Of a stretch of 64,000 nt of DNA, positions 54,756-64,000 are shown piece by piece (positions within the stretch are counted from its first letter, which is position 1; each line of letters starts with the position of its first letter). The DNA is from Montifringilla adamsi. Lineage: Eukaryota > Chordata > Aves > Passeriformes > Passeridae. The notes beneath the pieces were generated by a model. That model did no database searches and had not been told where the DNA came from. It was given only the letters and a program-made list of their open reading frames with translations. A program made the translations under genes and the position numbers. Location: positions 2,626,020 through 2,690,019 of the forward strand of contig JAGGNK010007559.1 in assembly GCA_017590115.1 (NCBI GenBank), in the 5' to 3' direction.

Positions 54756-57700
54756 CCCTGACACAGACACTCCTGCCAGGCCTGAGACTGCAGTGTTTGC
54801 CATGCGTGGCTCAGCACATGGTGGAGAAGTGTGTTGGAGCCATCCTCCAGCAGCAGGGACACCCAGACCACCACAGCTCCGGATAATGGCCCCTGGTGTA
54901 CCCAGCTGTTTGTGATCCAGGAGCTCCAAGCCTTTCCGGACTGGTTTTCTTTCCTGTCTTTGGTGTGTTCAGTTCTGCTCATGATAAACTCGTTGATAAA
55001 CGAGCCTGGTTTCATGCCTTGGAGCAGATGGAGGACGTGTGGGTGATGTCCTGGGAAACAGTGTCTTATCGGAGTTTCTGCCTTGGCCATGAGGTGTCAG
55101 CACACTGAACACAGCACAGCTGGAGCAGGGCTGGCAGGGGGCTGGCAGAGCAGGACTCAGGCTTCAGTGCCAAAACTGGGGCGTGTTTGTGTCCCCATCC
55201 TGGGCCCACCTCCTATTAATTACAATTTTTACAATTTTAAAGCGTGCTGATTAAGGGGCTGGGGAAAATAGAATGCCCTTCATGAGATGCTGAGTGGCAA
55301 AGCATCATTCCTTCATCCAAACCAAACATGATCCCAGAGGCATCAGGGAGTGTAGAGCCCTCCTTTATTAGCTCCAGCTTCCCAGTGCATGGGTTTGAAA
55401 CCATGGCTCGACCTGTGAACACCTGGGGAGATCCAAGCCAAGTTCCTGTTGGTGTTTTGGGCCCCTCCAAGCTGGGATTGATGTGTTGCCACAGGCTGTG
55501 CTGATACTGAGTGTTGGATTGTTGCCTTCCTTGTGTCAGTGTTTGAAGGTGGTTGTTTTATTCCCTGGATGAGTTTCCTCAGTGTGTGTGTGCTGTAGGT
55601 CCCTGTTCTGTACCTTGGCCATGACCTGTGACTTCTGATGTTGCTGTTTTGTACTTTCTGATTATAAATGGAGTTTTTCCTGTGTGGCTGATGTGGTTCC
55701 ACATGCTCAGTCCTGCTGTGGGATTTAAATCTGTCCTCACACACACTCAGTGCTCCCTGTTTGCCCCAGGTCTGGGCTGACACTTCCCATCGCAGAGCAG
55801 TTTGGGAAAATCAGAAGGCTGCTTCTGTCTCCAAAGAGTCTTTCCCAGGCTGCTGGCCCTCACTGCCCATGGTGCTCCTCTTGTACAAACACACATTGGC
55901 TCTTGGTGGCTTTGCTCTGTCAGAGCAACCTGGTCCTGCTCTGCTGCCACTGACAGAGACATCTATTATTGATGAGAGACAAATCTGGTGTCTTCTGCAA
56001 TTTTTTTGAGTGAGTATTGTTACTCAGCCACTCCTGGCAGGATGTTGGTGATGTGTAATCCAGGAAACACAACAGGAAGACATTGTGATTTGTCAGAGAA
56101 AAGAATATTATATTTAATATTATGTACATATGATATGTGCCATCCTACTGTAAATACTTCTCTCATTGATTTCGGGCTTCTCTTGGGCACCTCCTTGCCT
56201 TTGAATAATCCTCATGTTCATCTTCCACACCAGAGGAAGGAGTTCAGATGCAAATCTGCTGCTCTGCCAGGGCTGGGACACCCAGTGCAGCCAGGTACAC
56301 ACCTATCCCAGAGGCCAACAGTGGCAGTTCCCAACATTTATCCCTTTAGGGCACTGATTTTTATTCCCCAGTATCTTCCAAATATCTTTTTCCCCAATAT
56401 CCTTCAACCAGAGCCCTTTTCCCTGGGGGCACAGGGCATCTCAAGCCTTTGCCTGGTCCCCCTCCCTTTGCCTTGGCTCCCCCGGTTGGAAATGCAGGTT
56501 GGAAATGACAGCTCCAGAGGCCCCGGGCCCCTCCTGCCACCGTGCTGTGACATCTGAGGCTGTGTCCCCTGCTGGAGGCCTGGCGTGCCGGAGTTGGGAG
56601 CGCTTTCAGCTCTGGCACTTCAAACCCCCTCGCTGTGCAGGAGCCCACTTATCGCTGCCTGGAGTCACCTGGAGGAATTAGCTCGCTGCAGCAACTTAGA
56701 CATCCAAGGTATTCCTGTAATGTGAGGGATGTGTAAGGTTAATGACTGGAAAAAGTGATCGCTCCCTGTGGGCAGTTTCTCAGAAAACTCCCTGCTGCTT
56801 GGCTGCCAGAAGAAAGGAGATTCCAGCAGCAGCAGCAGCGGTGAGGGAGCCTCGTGTCCCCTGCAGAGGCTCCTCTCTCCAGCCTCCCATGGCTGCACAG
56901 ACCCTCCCACTCTGTCTCCGCGGTGCTGGAGGAGCTCCCATGCCCCAGATCCTGCTGGATGAGCTGCAGTGGTCCAGCTTTGGTTATCCACAGAATGAAG
57001 CTGGAAGGAGATTCTTATCTGAGTGGTTCTCCAAGTGTTCCACTCTCACGTGTGGAGGTCCCACACCCGCTGTGGGGTGGGCTCCTCCAGCATCTTTCAC
57101 TCAGGCTGATCCACAGGTGCTGGGATTTGTTGTTTGGACCAGCCTGGAAAATGAGAGCAGCTTCTGGGGTTCCCCTGCACCTCCATGAGAGTTCTTCCCA
57201 GGCTGCCTCAGCCACCAGCCTCAAGGGGACACTGTTGGGATAGGATGGGAGTGAGTCCCACGCTGGTGATCCTCATCCTTCTCCGGAGAGATGGGGAGTC
57301 ACAGCCTGTGCTGGGGAGGAGAGCTGTGTGTGGGAGCATGGCCAGCTCGGAGAACCTGGCTAAAATCTCCAGGTTACGGATCTGTTTTCTAGGCATCTCT
57401 TATATCTCCCTTCAAGCCTGACATTTCCCTCTCCTCTCCAGCTGGGCCACACTGCCAAAGTGCTGAAAACACCGAGGGGCTGTTTCTTCCCTGGTCTCTG
57501 GGACCGTGCATTGCTCGAGCCTCATTAATTTAAAAATGGAACAAAGAATGCTCAGCATCCAGCAGGATCAGGCCTCTGGAGCAGGAAGTACCAGCTGGCT
57601 CGGGAGAGGGCTGGTTCCCATGGGATTCCCAGTGTGGTTTTGGCAGGCGGCGTGGTTGGGATGGTTCCTCAAGCAGGCTCTTCCTGCCTGGAATGCCAGC

Positions 57701-58999
57701 CCTGGAAGAACAGCTGACTCAGAGCGTGACAGCTCCTCACAGCATCCCCTCCTGAAAGGAGCTGTCAGGGAGGGTTCCTGACACCGCTGCCTCTACATTT
57801 TGTGCGGGTGGCTTGAAAGCTGAGCTGTAAGCCGAGCCCACGTCATGGTGCTCTTGGAAACGCCTGCCGTGGGTGGAATTCACCCCTGAGCAGTGCCTGG
57901 CAGCCCACCCCGCTCCCAGAATAGGATGCCAGCACAGCCCAAGTGCTTCATGCTGCATCCACCCCAACATCTGAATATCTGAGCTGTGATAAACACACAG
58001 TGACAGAATCACCGTGACTTGGCTCTTTGGGGTGCAAAGCCAGACATGGAATAATTTTCCCCTTGCCACGAGGGATATGTTTTATGCATTTTGCAATACA
58101 CCTGGCCCAGAAGCAGAGGTGAGCACCTCACAGGATCTCTTTCAGGCAGAGGTTCCCAGATCTGTTCTGCACCACGCTAAAGAGGAAAAGATAAGCTCTT
58201 GCAAGTCAGTTTATTTTTTAAAATTCATGTTGCCATAGCAGCTCAGCACACTGTCTCAAGTCCTCCTTCTTGCAAAACTTTGATCACCATGAAAACAGAA
58301 TTATGTTGTTCTCCAACACATTCTATACATAAATATGTTGAAGTTCCCATAGTTCATGCCTCAACACCTCTGCAAAGACCTCTTTTATTTCTTGCTCACA
58401 AAGAATTTCTCTAGCCAGAGGTCAGTGTTTTAAGTCTTGCTTTAAAGGCATCTCCTCAGCACCTCTGTGGTCCTGCTGCTCATGTTCCCAGCCAAGGTTC
58501 TGGTTCCAGTGGTTTCTAACACATTCTGGTGCACCACAGCACTGAGCCCAGCCGCCAGCTGCTGTCCCCAAGATTGCAGGGATACCTTCCTCCCTTGGCT
58601 CTGCTCCAGCCTCTGCCCTGAAGTACCAAAAGAACACAAATCCCACGGAAACATCCATTCATTTGTTATCCAAGGGAAGCACTGAGCTGTGTTATCCTCT
58701 CTCACCTCTAGTCCCATCATGCTGGATTCCCTCTGTCCCAGGGAAGGAGTCTGTCACCCCTCTTGGGATGGGATGAATCAGCTGTGGGAATGGTTTATTT
58801 TTGGCTTTAGGGGATGAGCTCCAGGCTGGACAAGAGTTCTGTGTGGGTAGGGTTTGGTGACAGCTCTGGGTGGGATCACCTGACACCAGTGGCTTTAACG
58901 AGAGTTTCTGCATCCAGCATCAGAGTGCAGGCAGCTGCTGCAGCCCCAGGGGCTGAGGTCTGGCTCTCTGCAAGCTCTGCTTTCAGCCTCAGGAGTCCT

Positions 59000-59245
59000 G
59001 GAATCATGAATGGTTTGGGGTGGAAGGGACCTTAAAGCCCATCTAGTCCCACAGGGACACCTTCCACTATCCCAGGGTGCTTCAACCTGGCCTTGGGCAC
59101 TTCCAAGATGAGACAGCCACAGCTTCTCTGGAAAACCTGTGCCAGAGCCTCCCCACCCTCCCAGGGAGGGACATTTTCCAAATATCCCATCTAACCCTGC
59201 CCTCTGGCAGTGGGAAGCCATTCCCCTTTGTCCTGTTACCATTTG
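59000..59245 (-). mobile_element. CR1 LINE fragment, antisense
   Basis: GGAATCATGAATGGTTTGGG, then GGAAGGGACCTTAAAGCCCA, GGGACACCTTCCACTATCCC and CTGTGCCAGAGCCTCCCCAC. Confidence 0.88.
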
Positions 59246-59323
59246 CTCTTGTAAATAGTCTCCCTCCACCTTTCTTGTCAGGTGTCCCGTTTTTCCATAG
59301 CAATACTGGAAAAGACCAAGGCG

Positions 59324-59345
59324 AAAAAAAAAAAAAAAAAAAAAA
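59324..59345. repeat. A22 homopolymer
   Basis: Run of 22 A shortly after an antisense CR1 fragment. Antisense CR1 does not supply this tail, so its origin is unclear. Confidence 0.93.
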
Positions 59346-59639
59346 GGAAATTAGGCTAAATATAGACAAATTTGGAATAAGAACCTACACAGTCATTTGA
59401 TTAAACAGCACATTACCCTGAGCCCCCCTTCTTCTGTTGTTGTTCCCATTAATCCACCTCCTCACACAGAGAAGACCCTCCCAGACCAGGACGGGGAAAG
59501 GTCAGTGGAATTTTTATTAATACTCACAGCCAGACTTCTCCCAGTCAGCCTTTTTCCCCCCCGCAATAGCTGAAGGGAAAAGAAAAAAAAAAGAAGAGGA
59601 GGAAGAGGAAGAAAAAATTGGGGTAAAAGTTGAAGAACA

Positions 59640-60000
59640 CTTTAATTTATAAGAAAAAGAACTAAATAATTGATGTAGTCATGGTGCCAAAGGTAATTTC
59701 TGCTGCTCCCTCTATCTCACAAAGACATTTAGCATTGATTGAGATCAAAGTATCAAAAACCCCTGCTGCTGAGCTGAAAGGCAAAACTTTCGGCTGCCTT
59801 TCTCCGCTCTAATAATATCGTCTTTATGTAGTTAATAAACTGCACACTTCAGTCAAACTATATCATTACAGAAGACTTAGGGAGCTAATAATTTAAAAGC
59901 AAAGAATTGCCTCTGTTCTTCGCTTTGAACTAAACAACATTCTGTTGAATGAGGGGGACATCAAAGCTTTGTTACTATTACCAATGTGGCTGGAGCATAG
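59640..60000. promoter_or_regulatory. Candidate downstream enhancer with TCF/LEF-like sites
   Basis: AT-rich, repeat-free DNA between GC-richer, CR1-bearing segments. It includes ATCAAAG at 59744-59750 and a nearby ATCAAAA, both close to the TCF/LEF core. Relevance to the Wnt target AXIN2, which follows RGS9 in human, is speculation. Confidence 0.22.
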
Positions 60001-60399
60001 GGCCGCACAGAGTGTGTACTTCAGTCATCAAGAGAAAAAAAAAAAGATTAAAGATATTGGCTTATCAACCCACAGGCAGAACCAGGTGTTTTCTTTTCTG
60101 CTGTGCAAGCATCAGGTGGTTTGCTTATCAATGAGTTTTCTTGTTAAATAGATGTACATGACTTAGGCTGATCCCGCCGATCCTGTGGCCCTTTTCTTTC
60201 CTGAGCCATCTTTGAAAAAGTTGGGCTGTGGGGATGTTTGTTTGCAGGAGGATGCTTTAATTGGTCCTTTTGTCCAAGGCCAGCTCCTGTTCTGTCACTC
60301 TCCTGTTGTGCCAGGCCCCTCCCTGCTCCCACCTTCCCCCCTCCCTCTTGCCCCTGGCATGAGGGGCAGCCTCATCCTCTGGGGTTGCACCAGGGTGGC

Positions 60400-60632
60400 A
60401 TTAGGTTGGATATTAACAAAAATTATTCATGGGAAGGGTTGTAAAGCATGGAACAGCCTGGAACCCAAGGTAGATATCTCTGTGGAGATAGAGTCACCAC
60501 AGAGCCACTGGTGGAGTCACCACCCCTGGAAGTGTTCAAAAACCAGGTGGATGTGACACCTGGGTTAGTGGTGGTCATGGTTGGACTCGATGATCCTGAA
60601 GGTCTTCTCCAACCTTAACAATTCCATGGTTC
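60400..60632 (+). mobile_element. CR1 LINE fragment, sense
   Basis: ATTAGGTTGGATATTAACAA, then GGTTGGACTCGATGATCCTG and GGTCTTCTCCAACCTTAACA, ending ATTCCATGGTT. Confidence 0.9.
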
Positions 60633-62215
60633 ACCCCCTGCCTGCCATCTCATCCCCACCACCTCAGCTCCTGCCGGGGCAGAACTGTGTCCTGGACACC
60701 CAGGAGGAGCCTCTGGCACGGCTGGGGCTGAGGAAGGCACGTCCTGCTCCTTTCCCTCTGCGTGGGGAGGACAGGGAGCTGCTGCTGCTGCCTTCTCCAA
60801 GGACAGCTTCTTCCCTTCTCACCCACCAGGCAGTGACCTGGGGAGCTCTGGCACTGCCAGGAGTGGGTGTCCATGGAGGGTTTGAGTGTGGAGACCCCCA
60901 GCTCCTTGGTGGGTGTGTGAATCACTTGTGTTCATCCCAGTGATGGTCCCAGATCATTCTTTGCCGGAGGAGTTTTTCTCCAAGTATGGCCCTTCCTTAT
61001 CAACCCCACCGAAACAGAGAGCTTTTCCTGGGACATTGGGCAGGGGTAGGACCAGTAAATCCAGTCCAAGGAGCCTTCAGGAGCTCATCCCTTCCCTACA
61101 TGGCCACATCTGCCCATGAGTGTCTGGATCTGACTCCAGGTTGGAATTTCTGTGGTTTTTTACTGGAAACAGTTGACTGTGGTGCTGTGGTGTGAGTCCT
61201 GAGGTCTCACTAGCTCAAACCAGGTCAGCCATGAGGTCAGGGAGCCTCTAAGACCCCCTGCTCTGGTGTCCCAGGCTGGATGGATCCCTGGATGCTCCAG
61301 GCAGGCCTGGGAGCTGGCAATGTGGTGTGGGCTCTATTATGGGATACTTGCACTTCTTAAATGCCACTTTTCATTTGCATCAAAAACTCTCCTTGGTTCT
61401 TGGCAGTCTGGGTCTCATCCCCTATTAAAGGCTGGAATTTTAAAAAGCAGAAAATAATGGCTTATTTCAAAGTAACAATTCGAGTGCTTTTTGAAACACT
61501 GTCCTTATTCAAAACCACTTAAATTTATACATATTTCTAAGTCGTTATTATCCTCAGAGGCTGAACCAATTTGGGTCTTGATTTCTCCAAGTGTTCCCCT
61601 GGATTTCTGTGTCAGAAAGTTGAGCTGCCATGTGAGCAGATCGGACGTTAACCACCGGTAACAAATGATTCCCTGGGAATTATTGCTGAATTTGTTCTTT
61701 AAAATACTTTGCAAAGTCTTTTACTATGAGGAGAAAAATCATAGCAAAAGGACTTTGGGAAAGGGATAATCTGATTTTATCCTGTTCAGGTGCAGGAGTG
61801 TGTGCCTGAGCATGCTTGTAGACGTGTGCACATGTGTGCATTTGTGGGCTCTGCTCTTTTCTCAGTGGAATTGGCCTTGCCCTGCCTTCAGAGTGATATT
61901 TTAGACCTTGACAGACACCACGTGCAGGTTGTGTGTGTTGTTTGAGGACAGAAATAATCCAAGGGGAGGTGGGAAAAGCTCTTGTACCCTCTCTGGCTCT
62001 ATGGCTCACATGCAGGCGTGGAGCCACAGCCCTCAGAACTCAGTGAAATGTTGTTCTCCTCTGCTGTGGAGGCTTTGAGCTGCCCTGAGCTCATCAGACT
62101 GATGCCAGCCTGGACTGTGTCACACCTGAATCAACCCCATTGTTCCTCTGTGGCAACTACCAAGCCAAAGGGTACTCTGGTGTCTTCTGCTTGACTTATT
62201 TGAGCTTCCACTGAT

Positions 62216-62372
62216 TACAGAATCATCACAGTGGGAAGAGGCCTGCAGGATCATCCAGTCCCACCTCACCCAGCTTCTCAACCGTAACCCCAAGTGCATC
62301 CAGCTGCCTCTTGAGCACTTACATGGTGACTCCACCACCTCCCTGGGCAGCTCATCCCAGTGCCTGACCACT
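62216..62372 (-). mobile_element. CR1 LINE fragment, antisense
   Basis: TTACAGAATCATCACAGTGG, then GGCCTGCAGGATCATCCAGT and ACTCCACCACCTCCCTGGGC. Confidence 0.88.
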
Positions 62373-63025
62373 GATGGGCTCTGTTGGACACAACACCCAA
62401 GATTGGTGTGAATTCTGTGAATTTGCACCCAGAAATCATCTTGAGGTGGGTTGTATTGAATACAACTTTCGGGGCAAAGTCTGTCTCTCTCCAGGCAAAC
62501 TCATCCTTGGAGTGGCTGTTTCTGTAGGATTTCTTCACAACAGCACTGAGAGTGAGGAGAGAGGTTCTGGCTGGACAGAGCTGCAGAGCTGGAGGCTCTG
62601 GAGCCAACCTTTGCAAGATGTGGTAACACAAAGATAATAAAGCGCCTCCGATGGAGTGCAAGGCAGAGGGAAGCTGTCTTTAGCCTTTACCAAAACCACT
62701 GTCAGTCCTTTGCCTTTGCACGGCACAGCTCTAGCAAAGCTAATTGGGTTAGTGCCTTGCAGGGGGTTCTCAGTGTCTGCAGGAGGTGGGCTGCTGCAAA
62801 CACCTTCCCCTTCAAGGCACACAGCGTTGCCTTTTTCACACCACCGCTCTCTCCCTGGCTTCTGTTCTCGAAAAGCAAAAGTCCCAGGCTGTTCTTCAGT
62901 ATCAGCCATTACAGTGTTTCAGCTCTTTCCTCCCAGCCATTTTCAAATGTTCAACTTAAAAGGAAAATGTTTCATTTTAGGCCAAATCCCCCCTTCCTCT
63001 CCCTTTTCCCTCTCTTCTCCTTTGT

Positions 63026-63039
63026 CCCCCCCCCCCCCC
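63026..63039. repeat. C14 homopolymer
   Basis: Run of 14 C inside a longer pyrimidine tract at about 62990-63052. Confidence 0.92.
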
Positions 63040-64000
63040 TCCCCTTTTCTCTGGAAGAAGAACAAAGTCATTCAAATCAGGAAGCTGAGGAACTCCATGT
63101 ATACTTTCCACTGGGACCTCAATCCCTACTGGTTTGGCATGATTTGATTGAAGTGTAATTTAATCCTTCATCATTTGTCATAATGTCATTTATATAAAAA
63201 AACAACACTGCATCCAAACTTCAGATCAGCACCAAGGAGCTCTCCAGGAGGGATGGGAAGGGGCTGAGGAGCTGTGCTGGTGGAGAGGGGGTGAGGAGCT
63301 GCCAAGCAGTGTCCCCCTCTCTGGGCAGGCACCAGCATGGAGCATGGCATAGTTAGGTCAGGTCAGAGGAGAAGGGTTTGGACTCCCAGGGAAATGAAGG
63401 GGTGGCTGTGAGCACTTCTGTGTGAAAGGCTTCAGGCTGGCTAGGTGAAATACCTGGGCAGAGGTGAACGACCTGGATGTCAGCGTGGCTGGAGTCTGGG
63501 CTGTGTTTGCTCTGGAAAGTGTAGTGGTGATGGTGTCACTGCCCTCTGTCACCAGCTGTGAGCCTGCACACCTCAAACCTCTGTTTGTGCTGGAAGGGGA
63601 AAACAGACAAGTGCCCTTCATGGTAGGAAATTTCTTCCCAGCCTTGCTCTGCCACCAGGTGCAGTTTCCTCCATCCCCTCCTCTTCAGAGTGACCTCTGC
63701 GTTGTTGCTGTTCACCTCCAGGTGCTGGGGTTGGGGCTGCAGCAGGTTTTTGTCACCTAAGTCCCCCTCATGAATCCTGTCAGTGAGGAGCAGAAGCACC
63801 AGACTCATCTCAGGGCTGTAGGAAGCTGAGTCTTCTTCCTTTTCATCAGATGTTTAGCTAAGCACAGCTCAAATACCAACCACCTTCACCCAGGAGAGGA
63901 CAGGCAGGGATGACCCTGCAGATGGGATCTGACTGATCAGGCAGGGAGGCACTTCAGGCTTCAGGGGCTGGTGGCTTCTGCTGGTTTGGCCTTGTTCCTC

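Larger units (their letters stand above)
54756..64000. other. Intergenic region downstream of RGS9
   Basis: Starts with the RGS9-2 3' UTR, whose end I could not place: reading by eye I find no AATAAA until 59834. No exon of AXIN2, the next gene in human order, is recognised. It contains three CR1 fragments, homopolymer runs (A22 at 59324-59345 and C14 at 63026-63039) and two AT-rich, repeat-free stretches that could be regulatory. Confidence 0.6.

Noticed and set aside
54756..64000. Search for AXIN2 exons downstream of RGS9
   Set aside because: No RGS-box, DIX or beta-catenin-binding segments of AXIN2 were recognised. The gene is presumed further away.

Overview
The window is nuclear DNA from a vertebrate, almost certainly a bird. 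Two protein-coding genes are recognisable from spliced exons, in the neighbour order known from human chromosome 17q24 (GNA13 then RGS9). The interspersed repeats I can recognise are mostly CR1 LINE fragments, the dominant repeat of bird genomes. The introns are compact, and one GC-rich promoter is lost in an assembly gap, as is common in bird assemblies. I cannot name the species.

Layout. (1) 1-17461, minus strand: part of GNA13 (G protein alpha-13). Only coding exon 2 (14592-14818) is readable. At least 14.6 kb of intron 2 lies below it and intron 1 lies above it. Coding exon 1 is most likely inside the 565-base run of N at 16897-17461, which sits in a CpG-rich promoter region. (2) 17462-22978: GNA13 promoter flank, then intergenic DNA with a cluster of CR1 copies in both orientations. 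(3) 22979-23719: a pentanucleotide CATTC/GGAAT tandem array of about 740 bp that abuts the RGS9 promoter. (4) 23720-54755, plus strand: the complete RGS9 gene, with 19 coding exons. It keeps both ends known from mammals: a short retinal-type end made by reading through the exon 17 donor (stop at 50060, 488 residues) and a long striatal-type end made by splicing to two further exons (stop at 54755, 655 residues). (5) 54756-64000: downstream intergenic DNA with CR1 fragments and AT-rich stretches that may be regulatory. The next gene in human order, AXIN2, is not reached.

Function. Both products belong to heterotrimeric G-protein signalling but work on different branches. G-alpha-13 couples receptors to RhoGEFs. 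RGS9, bound to G-beta-5, speeds GTP hydrolysis on transducin and Gi/o alpha subunits. The adjacency looks like conserved linkage rather than a functional unit.

I found no evidence of a new biological system. The points most worth checking are the dual 3' ends of RGS9, the diverged GC-rich long-tail exon, a GC-AG intron, a stop-generating tandem acceptor, the pentamer array at the promoter, and the exon hidden in the gap. No exon is supported by transcript data. Calls rest on homology to remembered family sequences, splice-site consensus and continuity of reading frame.
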